From contig NZ_JAKRMU010000004.1 in NCBI RefSeq assembly GCF_022345965.1, positions 186,001-250,000 of the forward strand: a DNA stretch of 64,000 bases. The letters run 5' to 3'. Both the position numbers and the translations under genes were made by a program. The number at the start of each line of letters is the position of its first letter. The stretch's first letter is position 1. Below the pieces are notes generated by a model. It searched no databases and was not told the origin of the DNA. It saw only the letters and a program-made list of their open reading frames with translations. This document shows, in pieces, positions 9,314 to 18,807 of the stretch. Source of the stretch: Corynebacterium sp. ACRQK. Lineage in GTDB: Bacteria > Actinomycetota > Actinomycetes > Mycobacteriales > Mycobacteriaceae.

Positions 9314-9626
9314 CCTTCACCTGTTACATCGTCGGCGCGTTTCTAGCGTTACGTGTTCCGGCCGAATAAGCGGAAAAAATTTTATGGGGGGTGAAACCAG
9401 GGGGTGAGAATCAGTCTGTGATGAGTATGTGGCTGTAGTAAATTACTGTTGAGGCTGAGCTATACGGTGTTATGCTACGCTACGCGGTTAATCTCGATCT
9501 AAAGTTGAGACTGAACCAGCTTATGCTGGTATGCTTTGTAGCTGTTTCATAAACCATCAATAGTTCAATACTGTTGCGAACGCCTTCTAGCACTTTGAGG
9601 CAATCCGAAAGGGAAAGGGACAACCT
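9314..9626. promoter_or_regulatory. divIVA upstream region with candidate promoters
   Basis: No gene is seen here. Two GGGGGTGA copies lie at 9387-9394 and 9400-9407. The hexamer TATGCT occurs three times (9471-9476, 9522-9527, 9530-9535). The first has TTGAGG 16 bp upstream (9449-9454), and the third has TTGAGA 19 bp upstream (9505-9510). A CCAGC/GCTGG repeat (9516-9528) overlaps the second and touches the third. The divIVA ribosome site is GAAAGGGAAAGGGA at about 9607-9620. Confidence 0.45.
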
Positions 9627-10727
9627 ATGCCACTCACTCCGGCTGATGTGCACAACGTAGCTTTTAGCAAGCCGCCGATCGGCAAGCGTGGTTACAACGA
9701 GGACGAGGTCGACCAGTTCCTGGATCTCGTGGAGGACACTCTTGCGGAACTGCAGGACGAAAACTCCGACCTCAAGCTGAAGGTCGAGCAGCTGGAGTCC
9801 GGTTCCGCTAATGGCGCTGGCGCTGCTGGCGCTGCTGGTGCTTCCCAGGTTGACGAGGCTGCACTGCGTCGCGAGATCGAGTCCGACCTGCGTGGCCAGT
9901 TCGAGTCCGAGTACTCCGCGAAGCTGGAGCAGGCTCGCAAGGACGTTCGCGCCGAGGTTCAGGCAGAGCAGGGCAAGGCGCAGCCGCAGGCCGCTTCCCA
10001 GGCAAACGTCGCCGAGATCGAGAAGAAGGTCAAGGCTGACTACGAGGCCAAGCTGAAGGCCGCTGAGGATCGCGCCGCTAAGGCAGAGAAGGCTGCTGAG
10101 GATGCCAAGAAGCAGGCTCCGGCCCAGGCTTCCGCCGCCGCTGCCGCTCCGGCTGCGTCCGGCGACGGCAAGTCCGGCGTCGCCACCGCCGAGACCCACA
10201 TGCAGGCAGCCCGCGTGCTGTCTCTGGCGCAGGAGATGGCAGACCGCCTGACCGGTGACGCGAAGGCAGAGTCCAACACCATGCTGGAAGAGGCTCGCGC
10301 CACCGCGAAGAAGACCATCGACGACGCCGACAGCAGCTCCAAGAACACCCTGGCGGATGCGAAGACCCGCTCCGAGAAGATGCTGGCAGACGCGGAGGAG
10401 AAGTCCAACGCACAGCTGGCAGACGCAAAGCAGAAGTCCGAGGTCATGATCTCCGACGCTACTGCTCAGTCCCAGGCACAGATCCGCTCCGCACAGGAGA
10501 AGGCAAACGCCCTGCAGGAAGATGCAGAGCGCAAGCACACCGAGATCATGAACACGGTGAAGAAGCAGCAGACCACCCTCGAGGCACGCATCGAGGAGCT
10601 GCGCACCTACGAGCGCGAGTACCGCACCCGCCTGAAGACCTTCCTGGAGTCTCAGCTGGAGGAGCTGAACAGCCGCGGCACCGCCGCACCGGCCGGCTCC
10701 ATCGAGGTCGAGGGCGAAGACAACTAG
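9627..10727 (+). CDS. divIVA: DivIVA/Wag31, polar growth scaffold
   Basis: Coiled-coil protein that marks the poles and directs apical cell-wall growth. The N-terminal membrane-binding domain (residues 1-60, with [21 protein letters not shown] and then [11 protein letters not shown]) is diagnostic. An Ala/Gly-rich linker follows (about 64-75), and then long Lys/Glu/Ala-rich coiled coils (about 80-160 and 190-345). At 366 aa it matches corynebacterial DivIVA, and it lies at the end of the dcw region as expected. Confidence 0.96.
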   Translation: MPLTPADVHNVAFSKPPIGKRGYNEDEVDQFLDLVEDTLAELQDENSDLKLKVEQLESGSANGAGAAGAAGASQVDEAALRREIESDLRGQFESEYSAKLEQARKDVRAEVQAEQGKAQPQAASQANVAEIEKKVKADYEAKLKAAEDRAAKAEKAAEDAKKQAPAQASAAAAAPAASGDGKSGVATAETHMQAARVLSLAQEMADRLTGDAKAESNTMLEEARATAKKTIDDADSSSKNTLADAKTRSEKMLADAEEKSNAQLADAKQKSEVMISDATAQSQAQIRSAQEKANALQEDAERKHTEIMNTVKKQQTTLEARIEELRTYEREYRTRLKTFLESQLEELNSRGTAAPAGSIEVEGEDN

Positions 10728-10757
10728 TAGCCCCTCAGCGCCTTAGAAATTGGCTAC

Positions 10758-10775
10758 GGCCGGTTATGGCCGGCC
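10758..10775. repeat. GGCCGG/CCGGCC hairpin between divIVA and the small membrane gene
   Basis: A 6-bp perfect inverted repeat (10758-10763 and 10770-10775) with a 6-nt loop and no T tract. It could be a processing or attenuating hairpin within a divIVA-small gene transcript. Confidence 0.3.
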
Positions 10776-10805
10776 ACTACCGACCGTCAGGAGGAAGAAG
10801 TAACG

Positions 10806-10964
10806 ATGCTCGTTGCAGCGATCCTCCTGGCGGTTCTCGGTTTTGCAGCCCTTGTCGTTAGCCTCACAGTCGGGTCCACCACCTGGGCCTGGATCTGTGT
10901 GACCGTGGCATTGATCGGCGTGGCATTGTTTGTCTACGACCTGATCCGCCACCGCAAACGCTAG
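10806..10964 (+). CDS. 52-aa small membrane protein downstream of divIVA
   Basis: A short gene starting with ATG, preceded by a CAGGAGGAAG ribosome site at about 10789-10798. The product has two hydrophobic helices (about residues 2-22 and 26-44) and ends in a basic tail, RHRKR. It begins 78 bp after divIVA and precedes the ileS T-box. No family name is recognised; its size and place suggest an envelope accessory protein. Coding is supported by the ribosome site and the clear two-helix pattern. Confidence 0.65.
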   Translation: MLVAAILLAVLGFAALVVSLTVGSTTWAWICVTVALIGVALFVYDLIRHRKR

Positions 10965-11008
10965 GGGGCTGGCGAAGGGCTAAGGCTCTAATCCTGCGCA
11001 CGGCAGTG

Positions 11009-11315
11009 TAGGGTAGGAGCCGTAACTGAATATCCTTCAAAAACACGTATCGATCCGGCCATCACCGGGGAGCGTTCCTGGAAGAACGGTGTCCGCACCC
11101 ACAAGCGAGAGCTGGGGCGGGCGCTTATTAGACCCAGGCGGAGTCGCGGCACGTTATCGCCGTAAGAGACGAAGAGGGCGTATCACGAATTACGCCAATC
11201 AGGGTGGTACCGCGCGAGGCTCCCTAGCCAATGCGTCCCTGTTTTTTTAGCGAGAACACCGCCGACAGCGAAACTGTGGGCGTCACTAATAAAGCGAAGA
11301 AACAGGTACCACACC
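11009..11315 (+). promoter_or_regulatory. ileS leader with ultrashort-stem T-box riboswitch
   Basis: A tRNA-Ile-sensing leader. Stem I is a tiny CCGG/CCGG hairpin (11055-11058, 11065-11068) whose loop presents the Ile codon ATC at 11061-11063. A CGTTC/GAACG hairpin follows (11073-11088). The T-box core AGGGTGGTACCGCG is at 11201-11214, with the acceptor-pairing TGGT at 11205-11208. Leader bases 11305-11312 (GGTACCAC), just before the start codon, are exactly complementary to 11204-11211, a natural sequestrator. CAGGG/CCCTG (11200-11204, 11237-11241) before seven T (11242-11248) might also terminate transcription. Candidate -10 elements are TAGGGT 11009-11014 and TATCCT 11031-11036. Confidence 0.9.
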
Positions 11316-14300
11316 ATGAGCGAAGCAACCCCAGCAGGCGGCGCCTACCCGCGCGTCGATATGTCCAATGGCGGTTCGACCGCCTTCCCCGTACTCGAAG
11401 AGAACGTGCTGAAGTACTGGGAGAAGGACGGCACCTTCAACGAATCCGTTAACTCCCGCGAGGGCAACGAGGAATATGTCTTTTATGACGGCCCTCCCTT
11501 CGCCAACGGCCTGCCGCACTACGGTCACCTGCTGACGGGCTACGTCAAGGACATCGTCCCGCGCTACCAGACCATGCAGGGCAAGAAGGTCGCTCGCGTC
11601 TTCGGCTGGGACTGCCACGGCCTGCCCGCCGAACTGGAGGCGGAGAAGCAGCTGGGCATCAAGGACCGCGCTGGCATCGAAGAGATGGGCATGCGCTCCT
11701 TCAACGAGTACTGCGCGACCTCGGTGCTGCGCTACACGGACGAGTGGAAGGAATACGTCACCCGCCAAGCGCGCTGGGTGGATTTCGACAACGGCTACAA
11801 GACGATGGATCCGGGCTTCATGGAGTCCGTCATGTGGGCCTTCAAGACCCTCTACGACAAGGGCCTGATCTACCAGGGCTTCCGCGTTCTGCCGTACTCC
11901 TGGGCGGAGCACACGCCGCTGTCCAACCAGGAAACCCGCCTGGATGATTCCTACAAGATGCGCCAGGATCCGACCATCACGGTGACCTTCCCGATCACCG
12001 GCGCGACCGAGGGCACTGCCTCTGTGAAGATCCTGGCTGAGCACCCGGAGCTCGCCGATGCCGCGTTTATCGGCTGGACGACCACCCCGTGGACCACGCC
12101 GGCGAACCTCGCCCTGGCGGTCCACCCCGAGGTGACCTACGCCGCGGTGCGGATTGGTGATGACGCCATCGGTGCCGACGGCGCAGAGGGCATGCATGGA
12201 AATACCGTGGTGCTGGCCGACGACCTGCGCGGTGCATACGCCAAGGAGCTGGGGGAGAAGGCCGAGGTTCTGGGCACCTTCACAGGTGCTGAGCTGGAGG
12301 GCATGACCTACGAGCCGCTGTTCGGCTACTTCGCCGAACGTGCGGGCGAGAAGTCTGCGACCGGCGAGGGTAGCGAGGGCGGCGAAGGCAGCCAGTTCAA
12401 GGCGGGTGCCTTCCGCGTGCTGTGCGCCGACTACGTCACCACCGCCGACGGTACGGGCGTGGTTCACCAGGCGCCGGCTTTCGGTGAGGACGATATGTTC
12501 ACCTGTGAGGCTGCGGGAATCGACCTGGAGATCCCGGTGGACATGGACGGCAAGTTCACCTCCCTGGCACCCGACTACCAAGGTCAGCTGGTCTTCGACG
12601 CGAACAAGGCAATCATCAAGGACCTGAAGGCCGCGGGCCGCGTGCTGCGCCACCAGACGATCGAGCACTCCTACCCGCACTCCTGGCGCTCCGGCGAGCC
12701 GCTGATCTACATGGCTCTGCCGTCCTGGTTCGTGGCTGTAACGAAGTTCCGTGATCGCATGGTGGAGCTAAACCACGAGCAGATCGAGTGGATGCCCTCC
12801 CACATCCGCGACGGGCAGTTCGGCAAGTGGCTGGAGGGCGCACGCGACTGGAATATCTCGCGCAACCGCTACTGGGGCGCGCCGATCCCGGTGTGGGTCT
12901 CCGATTCTGAGGAGTATCCGCGCATGGATGTGTACGGCTCCCTGGAGGAGCTGGAGCGCGACTTCGGCCGCAAGCCGGCCTCTCTGCACCGCCCGGACAT
13001 TGACGAGCTGACCCGCCCGAACCCGGATGATCCGACGGGCAAGTCCTCCATGCGCCGCGTGCCGGAGGTGCTGGACTGCTGGTTCGAATCCGGCTCCATG
13101 CCGTTTGCGCAGAAGCACTACCCGTTCGAGAACAAGGAGTGGTTCGATACCCACTCCCCGGCGGACTTCATCGTGGAGTACTCCGGCCAGACCCGTGGCT
13201 GGTTCTACACCATGCACGTTCTGTCCACCGCGCTGTTCGACCGCCCGGCCTTCAAGAAGGTCGTCGCTCACGGCATCGTGCTGGGTGATGACGGGCTGAA
13301 GATGAGTAAGTCCAAGGGCAACTACCCGAACGTCAACGAGGTCTTCGACCGCGACGGTTCCGACGCCATGCGGTGGTTCCTGATGAGCTCACCGATCCTA
13401 CGCGGCGGCAACCTGATCGTCACCGAGCAGGGCATCCGCGAGGGTGTGCGCCAGGCGATGCTGCCCATGTGGAATGCGTACTCCTTCCTGCGCCTCTACG
13501 CCTCCCAGCCGGCGCAGTACGATACGTCCTCCACCAACGTGCTGGACCGCTACATCCTGGCTAAGCTGCGCGACACGGTGCAGGGCGTGACCGATGCGCT
13601 GAACAACACGGACATCGCCACCGCCTGCGACGAGATCCGCTGGTTCTGCGACGCACTGACCAACTGGTACGTCCGCCGCTCCCGCGACCGCTTCTGGGCG
13701 GGCGACGCCGTCCACCCCGAGGCTTTCAACACCCTGTACACCGTGCTGGAGACCCTGTGCCGTGCGGCAGCGCCGTTGCTGCCGATGACCACCGAGGTGA
13801 TCTGGCGCGGCCTGACCAGCGAGCGCTCCGTGCACCTGGCGGACTTCCCGAAGGCCGAGAACCTGCCCGCCGACGCGGAGCTGGTCGCCGCCATGGATGC
13901 CGTGCGCGCCGTAAGCTCCGCCACGAGCTCCCTGCGTAAGGCTCATAAGCTGCGCAACCGCCTGCCGCTGCCGAAGTTAACCGTCGCGCTGCCGAACGCC
14001 AGCGCGCTGGAGGACTTCACGAAGATCATCGCCGACGAGGTGAACGTCAAGCAGGTCGAGCTGACCGCGGACGTCGCCCAGGTCGGCGGCTTCGAGGTTG
14101 TGGTGAACGCTCGTGTGGCTGGCCCGCGCCTGGGCAAGGACGTCCAGCGCGTCATCAAGGCAGTGAAGTCCGGAAACTACACCGTCGACGACGCGGGCGT
14201 AGTCACCGCCGACGGTATCGAGCTGCAGGACGGCGAGTTTACCCGCAAGCTCGTGGCCGCGGAGCCGGAGCACACGGCTGAGGTTTCGGGCCAGGACGGC

Positions 14301-14585
14301 CTGGTGGTGCTGGATACCCAGACCACCCCGGAGCTGGAGGCCGAGGGCTGGGCCGCCGACCGCGTGCGCGGCCTGCAGGAGGCCCGCAAGGCCGCCGACC
14401 TGCAAATCACCGACCGGATCCACCTGACCCTTTCCGTGCCTGCGGACAAGGAAGAGTGGGCACGTACCCACGCGGATGCGATCGCCAAGGAAGTGCTGGC
14501 CACGGACGTGAAGGTTGTCGTCGGCGAGCAGCTCAGCCACGACGTCGCCGACGGCTGCTCGGCTGACATCGCGGTGGCGTCCTAA
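11316..14585 (+). CDS. ileS: Isoleucyl-tRNA synthetase, eukaryote-like type 2
   Basis: Class I synthetase that charges tRNA-Ile in the cytosol. The HIGH-type motif reads HYGH (about residues 68-71) and the KMSKS motif is intact (about 661-665). The long CP1 editing domain with [10 protein letters not shown] lies between them. At 1089 aa, with the [15 protein letters not shown] and FGWDCHGLP blocks, it belongs to the eukaryote-like type 2 branch, as in mycobacteria. That branch is naturally less sensitive to mupirocin; sensitivity here is not tested. It is controlled by the upstream T-box. Confidence 0.97.
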   Translation: MSEATPAGGAYPRVDMSNGGSTAFPVLEENVLKYWEKDGTFNESVNSREGNEEYVFYDGPPFANGLPHYGHLLTGYVKDIVPRYQTMQGKKVARVFGWDCHGLPAELEAEKQLGIKDRAGIEEMGMRSFNEYCATSVLRYTDEWKEYVTRQARWVDFDNGYKTMDPGFMESVMWAFKTLYDKGLIYQGFRVLPYSWAEHTPLSNQETRLDDSYKMRQDPTITVTFPITGATEGTASVKILAEHPELADAAFIGWTTTPWTTPANLALAVHPEVTYAAVRIGDDAIGADGAEGMHGNTVVLADDLRGAYAKELGEKAEVLGTFTGAELEGMTYEPLFGYFAERAGEKSATGEGSEGGEGSQFKAGAFRVLCADYVTTADGTGVVHQAPAFGEDDMFTCEAAGIDLEIPVDMDGKFTSLAPDYQGQLVFDANKAIIKDLKAAGRVLRHQTIEHSYPHSWRSGEPLIYMALPSWFVAVTKFRDRMVELNHEQIEWMPSHIRDGQFGKWLEGARDWNISRNRYWGAPIPVWVSDSEEYPRMDVYGSLEELERDFGRKPASLHRPDIDELTRPNPDDPTGKSSMRRVPEVLDCWFESGSMPFAQKHYPFENKEWFDTHSPADFIVEYSGQTRGWFYTMHVLSTALFDRPAFKKVVAHGIVLGDDGLKMSKSKGNYPNVNEVFDRDGSDAMRWFLMSSPILRGGNLIVTEQGIREGVRQAMLPMWNAYSFLRLYASQPAQYDTSSTNVLDRYILAKLRDTVQGVTDALNNTDIATACDEIRWFCDALTNWYVRRSRDRFWAGDAVHPEAFNTLYTVLETLCRAAAPLLPMTTEVIWRGLTSERSVHLADFPKAENLPADAELVAAMDAVRAVSSATSSLRKAHKLRNRLPLPKLTVALPNASALEDFTKIIADEVNVKQVELTADVAQVGGFEVVVNARVAGPRLGKDVQRVIKAVKSGNYTVDDAGVVTADGIELQDGEFTRKLVAAEPEHTAEVSGQDGLVVLDTQTTPELEAEGWAADRVRGLQEARKAADLQITDRIHLTLSVPADKEEWARTHADAIAKEVLATDVKVVVGEQLSHDVADGCSADIAVAS

Positions 14586-14610
14586 AGAAAAAGACCCGCA
14601 GGGTACGCAC

Positions 14611-15954
14611 ATGCGCTGGGTGGCTCACATCGACATGGATGCGTTCTTCGCCTCCGTCGAACAGCTCACCCGACCGACCCTACGCGATCGGCCGGTGCTG
14701 GTTGGCGGCCTGGGCGGCCGTGGGGTGGTCGCCGGCGCCTCCTACGAGGCTCGGGCCTTCGGCGCCCGTTCGGCGATGCCGATGGGGCAGGCCGTGCGCC
14801 TGTGCAACAACCGCGCCGTGGTGATCCGGCCGCGCAAGGAGGTTTACGCGGCCGCCTCCCGTCGCATCTTCCAGGTCATCCGTGCTCACGCTGGCGTGGT
14901 GGAGCAACTATCCGTGGACGAGGGCTTCGCCGAACCGCAGGGGTTGGACAGCGCCGAGGAAGCCCGCGACTGGGCAGAGAACCTGCAGGCCAGGGTAGAA
15001 GAGGAGACGGGGCTTCCCGCCTCCGTGGGGATGGCCGCCACGAAGCTGGACGCGAAGATGGCCAGCGACCTGGCAAAGCCCCACGGGGTGTTCGTCGTGC
15101 AGCCCGAGGTGCGCATGGAGGTCTTCGCCGACCGGCCCGTAGGCGACGTGTGGGGGATCGGCAAGGTCGCTCAGGGCAAGCTGCACACCATGGGGATCGA
15201 TACGATCGGTCAGTTCGTCGCCGCCGACACCACGGATGTGCGCGGCGCGCTGGGCTCGGTTGGGGTGGAGGTGCAGCGCATGGCCGCCGGCGACGACCCG
15301 CGACCCGTCGCTCCTCGTGCGCCCGCCAAGCAGGTCAGCGCGGAAAGGACTTTGCAGGTGGATGTGCGCACCACCGTCGAGGCCATGCGCGTGCTGCACG
15401 AGACCGCGCTGGCCATGCACCGTCGCCTGCTGAAGGACGGCCGCGCCGCCCGCACTGTGACCGTCAAGACGCGCACCACCGACTTTCAGCTGCACACGAA
15501 GTCCGCCGGGCTGCCCGCGCCGACGGAGGACTTCGACAAGATCTTCGCCCTCGCCCAGCGACTGATGCCACGCCCCGAACAGGCCGGTGCCTTTCGCCTG
15601 GTCGGGGTGAGCGTCTCCGGCCTAGTGGCCGACCGCCAGGAGCTGCTGTTCCCCGAGCTCGACGGCCCGCCGGTGCCCATCGCCGCCCCCGAAACCGATG
15701 CGGGGTTTAGCTCTTTCGTTGATGACGCCACTAAGACCCGCCCCGCGTGGCATGCCACCCAGGATGTATCGCACGTGGAGTTCGGGCACGGGTGGGTGCA
15801 AGGGGCCGGCAACGGGGTGGTCAGCGTGCGCTTCGAGACCGCCGCGACCGGCCCGGGGAAGACCCGCACCTTCCGCATTGATGATGCGGATCTTAGCCCT
15901 GCTGACCCGCTGGACAGCTTGGGGTGGAATCTAGACGGGCTGGCGGAGGACTAG
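14611..15954 (+). CDS. dinB: DNA polymerase IV (Y family)
   Basis: Error-prone translesion polymerase. The HIDMDAFFASVEQ block (about residues 6-18) and the LSVDEGF catalytic acids (about 102-108) are present, followed by a helix-hairpin-helix segment around GIGKVAQGKL and the little-finger domain. The ATG at 14611, 25 bp after ileS, gives the expected N-terminus of a 447-aa protein. The frame stays open upstream into ileS but has no family match there. Co-transcription with ileS is likely. Confidence 0.92.
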   Translation: MRWVAHIDMDAFFASVEQLTRPTLRDRPVLVGGLGGRGVVAGASYEARAFGARSAMPMGQAVRLCNNRAVVIRPRKEVYAAASRRIFQVIRAHAGVVEQLSVDEGFAEPQGLDSAEEARDWAENLQARVEEETGLPASVGMAATKLDAKMASDLAKPHGVFVVQPEVRMEVFADRPVGDVWGIGKVAQGKLHTMGIDTIGQFVAADTTDVRGALGSVGVEVQRMAAGDDPRPVAPRAPAKQVSAERTLQVDVRTTVEAMRVLHETALAMHRRLLKDGRAARTVTVKTRTTDFQLHTKSAGLPAPTEDFDKIFALAQRLMPRPEQAGAFRLVGVSVSGLVADRQELLFPELDGPPVPIAAPETDAGFSSFVDDATKTRPAWHATQDVSHVEFGHGWVQGAGNGVVSVRFETAATGPGKTRTFRIDDADLSPADPLDSLGWNLDGLAED

Positions 15955-15968
15955 AAACTGAGAGGGGA

Positions 15969-16958
15969 CTAGCGAGCGCGGGCGAGTTCGTAGAGCAACT
16001 CGATGCGCGCCTGGCTGGGGCGCAGTGCCCCGCCGCTACGGAAACCGGCGCGAGCCAGCTGGGCGCCGCCGCCCGTACCTCCGTAGACGAAGGAAACCCC
16101 GCCGGTTGGTACCCGGCTGCACACTACGACCGGCAGCTCGGCAGTACGCTCCGCGCGCCAGGCCTCCAGTTCCTCGGCGACAGCCGTGGGAATGTTGCCG
16201 GAGCCCATGGCAGCCAGCACCAGGCCGTCTACGGCGCCTACCTTGGCACCCACGTTTGTGTCCTGCCCCCGCTTGTCCTGCTCTCGCAGCGCCTGAATGA
16301 GCTGACCGTCATCCCCCGCAAAGGTGCTGACGATGGGCACGTACAGCCCCGCTACCTGTAGTGGAGGAAGGGCAGTGCCATCCGTTTTTGGGGATTCGTC
16401 ATCGTGTTTCCCGGAGTCAATCAGTGCATTGCGGAAGGCCGTTTCGGCAGTGGTGTGGGCCTTGTAAGCCCCGCGGGCGGGCAGGATGGCATCGCCGAAG
16501 ACTAGGTGAACTCCCGCAGAAAGCTCCCCCGATGCAAGCGCGGCGAACGCGCGGGAAAGGTTGGTCGGACCGTCCGGTGCGGCGTCATCACCCGGGCGCT
16601 GGGCGCCCGTAAACACAACAGGGCACGGCAGCTCCAGGGCGCACGCGGCGGCCAGGGCGGACTCTTCCATTGTGTCCGTTCCGTGCAGCACCACGACGCC
16701 GGCCGGGACAGGGGAGCAGAAGTTAGCGATGTGGGCGACCAGCTCGTCGATTTGGGGCAGGGTGATGGAGCTGGAATCGATGCTCATGATGTCGTGCGGA
16801 AGGGGCTCTAGCCCCTGGGGGAAACGAGCGTGATCGACGATGTCCGCGCAGTTCAGGGTTGGTACAAGGTCTCCTTCGGGGGAGTGGGTGCAACTGATGG
16901 TGCCGCCGGTGCCGAGCACGGGGATCTGCAGGTAGTTCTGCGAGGGGCTGGAAGTCAT
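15969..16958 (-). CDS. ansA: L-asparaginase
   Basis: Hydrolyses L-asparagine to aspartate and ammonia. The two catalytic Thr blocks are LGTGGTISC (about residues 15-23) and VLHGTDTMEESA (about 90-101), and the length is 329 aa. No signal peptide is evident, so it is probably cytosolic. The start chosen is the ATG at 16958, because a TACATT -10 lies 6 bp upstream (16965-16970), suggesting a leaderless mRNA. A longer form from 17009 lacks family similarity. It is convergent with dinB across 14 bp. Confidence 0.9.
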   Translation of the reverse strand: MTSSPSQNYLQIPVLGTGGTISCTHSPEGDLVPTLNCADIVDHARFPQGLEPLPHDIMSIDSSSITLPQIDELVAHIANFCSPVPAGVVVLHGTDTMEESALAAACALELPCPVVFTGAQRPGDDAAPDGPTNLSRAFAALASGELSAGVHLVFGDAILPARGAYKAHTTAETAFRNALIDSGKHDDESPKTDGTALPPLQVAGLYVPIVSTFAGDDGQLIQALREQDKRGQDTNVGAKVGAVDGLVLAAMGSGNIPTAVAEELEAWRAERTAELPVVVCSRVPTGGVSFVYGGTGGGAQLARAGFRSGGALRPSQARIELLYELARAR

Positions 16959-17061
16959 GTGACCAATGTACGTGACGGCCCGGACGGGACCATGTGCGCA
17001 AGGGCGCAAGTCTCACGAATAACATCTGCAACAGCATGGCTTGTATAGTCGGAAACTGGTT

Positions 17062-17078
17062 TCCCAAAAATTTTGGGA
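17062..17078. promoter_or_regulatory. 17-bp perfect palindrome, operator candidate
   Basis: The arms TCCCAAAA (17062-17069) and TTTTGGGA (17071-17078) flank one central A. It sits in the 238-bp divergent gap between the asparaginase gene and the MTB12-like lipoprotein gene, so either or both could be controlled. No known regulator motif was recognised. Confidence 0.4.
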
Positions 17079-17196
17079 TGTGTACTCCCTGCGCACAGCT
17101 GTCTACGGCAGTGTGCCACCGAGCACTGTTTTCTTACTCGGCTAATTGCACACGATCATTAGCATTACATTGTCCAACCATCGAAGGAGCATTCTC

Positions 17197-17745
17197 GTGC
17201 GTTCTACCCAGCGCCACTCTCGCAGCACCAAGATCTTTACTCGCGCAACGGCTGTCTCCGCCGTCCTGGCTGCCGGGCTGACCCTTTCCGCCTGCGGCAA
17301 CGACGACGATTCTTCCGACAATTCCTCCTCTTCCTCTGCTACCACCGCCGCTGAATCTTCCGAGGCAGCCGAAGACCAGACTCCGACGGCGGAGGAGCTT
17401 TCGGGTGTGCTGAACCGCGCCGTAGACCCGGAAGTTCCGACCGAAGAAAAGGTGGACACGGTCGTGAACGGCGACCAGGCCCCGGAGCTTTTTGACGCGC
17501 TGACGAAGTCCCGCACCGAGTCCGGAGCAACCCTCGAAGTTGTCGACCCCGTACTGCCCAGCCTGACCCCCGGCAACGTCAACGCAACCGTGAACCTGGC
17601 CGTGCCCGACCAGGAGCCGCACGTGGTCAGCGACGTGGAGTTCGTCAGCGAGGACGGCAAGTGGAAGCTGGATCAGGGCTGGGCCTGCACCCTGGTGGAA
17701 AACGTCCTGCCGGATCAGGTACCGCCGATGTGCAAGGACCTCTAG
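17197..17745 (+). CDS. MTB12-like secreted lipoprotein
   Basis: Exported lipoprotein of 182 aa. A basic N-terminus and hydrophobic stretch lead to the lipobox LSAC (Cys at about residue 34), followed by a Ser/Asp-rich linker. The rest matches the low-molecular-weight antigen MTB12/CFP-2 fold of Corynebacteriales, with paired Cys in WAC and PPMC near the C-terminus. The GTG at 17197 has a GAAGGAGC ribosome site at 17183-17190. The frame extends upstream but the extra residues spoil the signal peptide. Function in this family is unknown. Confidence 0.85.
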   Translation: MRSTQRHSRSTKIFTRATAVSAVLAAGLTLSACGNDDDSSDNSSSSSATTAAESSEAAEDQTPTAEELSGVLNRAVDPEVPTEEKVDTVVNGDQAPELFDALTKSRTESGATLEVVDPVLPSLTPGNVNATVNLAVPDQEPHVVSDVEFVSEDGKWKLDQGWACTLVENVLPDQVPPMCKDL

Positions 17746-17777
17746 GTCGCTTAGGTCACTGTTCTTTGGGGGGGGAA

Positions 17778-18767
17778 TTACTTTTCAGGGATCCACTTCG
17801 ACTTCGAGGTGGAGGTTTGCACCACGCGGACTGGGGAATCATCCTGCCCGTAGGTAACCTTCGTCTCCACGTTAATATGCCCCCGGGTGGGTAGCACCTT
17901 GTTTAGATCCAGCGCGATCTGTCCGCTGGATTCGGTTTTGACGTCCATCACTTTCAGATCAGTTTGCGCCAACGTAGCCACTGCAGGACTACGGGAAACC
18001 TCCACCTTGAGCGAGACCGTCTGCCCCTCGCGTTCCAGAAGCGAATAGGTGATCTTCTGGGTCATCGAAATGTCGCCATCCACACGGTTGGAAACGGTCC
18101 ACTTCGCGCCCACTCCCACGGGCTCGGTGGGGAAGATCAGGGGGAAGTCGTTCATCTGGTTCAGCGCGGATTCCACGCTGGCGCGGGCGGTGGCGCTGGC
18201 TTCGTCGGGGGCTGTGTAGCTGCGGGAGGTCGCGCGCCCGTCCACCTCCTGCTCGGTGGACATTTTGAAGCCCTTGGCCGTGGCGATATCCTCGTTCCGC
18301 TCGTCGTTGGTGCCGGTTGGCTCGCCCACGGTCACATTGGTCTGGCGCCCCTTACCGTCGGTAGTGACCTCGGCGGACAAGGGCAGGTTCATGGTGACCT
18401 CGTCATAGTCCAGCTCGTCAACATCCGGCTGCTCATCTTCCTTCGCCGTCTCTGAGGCGTCGGTGGCCGACGTGGTGGCGTCATCCTTAGTCTTTGAGTC
18501 AGCCTTTGAATCACCAGCAGCGCCAACAGTGTGCTGCGCGAACCCTTGGGTGGCGTGGTAGGTGACCTCCTGGCTACCCTCCTGCGAGAACCAAGCGATC
18601 GGCTCCTGGGGAGAAGCTCCGCGGCTTAGAAGCTCCACCTTGACGCCCGGCACGGCAACGTCTGCCGGCTTGGCTTGTGGCTGCTCGGAATCAGAGCATG
18701 CGACGGCCGTGAAGGCCAGGCCTATGGCGCTGCAAACAGCCAGCGCGGACTTGCTAGAAATACCCAC
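17778..18767 (-). CDS. Secreted lipoprotein of unknown function
   Basis: A 329-aa protein with a signal peptide ending in the lipobox VAC (Cys about residue 23). A long Ser/Thr/Ala/Asp-rich stretch lies at about 90-125, and a C-terminal beta-rich half includes TNVTVGEPTG and VGAKWTVSNRVDG. It resembles DUF6263-like lipoproteins in pattern, but no firm family is assigned. The GTG at 18767 follows a TACGCT -10 at 18776-18781 by 8 bp, consistent with a leaderless mRNA. It diverges from lspA, whose product matures lipoproteins of this kind. Confidence 0.75.
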   Translation of the reverse strand: MGISSKSALAVCSAIGLAFTAVACSDSEQPQAKPADVAVPGVKVELLSRGASPQEPIAWFSQEGSQEVTYHATQGFAQHTVGAAGDSKADSKTKDDATTSATDASETAKEDEQPDVDELDYDEVTMNLPLSAEVTTDGKGRQTNVTVGEPTGTNDERNEDIATAKGFKMSTEQEVDGRATSRSYTAPDEASATARASVESALNQMNDFPLIFPTEPVGVGAKWTVSNRVDGDISMTQKITYSLLEREGQTVSLKVEVSRSPAVATLAQTDLKVMDVKTESSGQIALDLNKVLPTRGHINVETKVTYGQDDSPVRVVQTSTSKSKWIPEK

Positions 18768-18775
18768 AAGTTCAC

Positions 18776-18799
18776 AGCGTAACAGGCGGACATTAGACT
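18776..18799. promoter_or_regulatory. Divergent leaderless promoters for lipoprotein gene and lspA
   Basis: Only 40 bp separate the two GTG starts. On the minus strand TACGCT (18776-18781) lies 8 bp before the lipoprotein GTG. On the plus strand TAGACT (18794-18799) lies 8 bp before the lspA GTG at 18808. The two -10 boxes are 12 bp apart, so polymerases would compete. Confidence 0.55.
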
Positions 18800-18807
18800 G
18801 AATAAGC

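Noticed and set aside
9386..9407. Two GGGGGTGA repeats as MraZ boxes
   Set aside because: They lack the TGGG-type core and the regular spacing of MraZ sites, and mraZ lies at the other end of the dcw cluster.
9027..9626. RNase P RNA, tmRNA or 6C RNA in the gap before divIVA
   Set aside because: The conserved RNase P 5' and 3' blocks, a tmRNA tag frame and the C-rich loops of 6C RNA were all looked for and not found.
14515..14610. Longer dinB start inside ileS
   Set aside because: The extra 32 residues do not resemble DinB, and the ATG at 14611 gives the canonical N-terminus after a short gap.
16994..17281. 95-codon Cys-rich frame between asparaginase and lipoprotein genes
   Set aside because: It overlaps the lipoprotein start, has no ribosome site, and contains the palindrome and promoter region.
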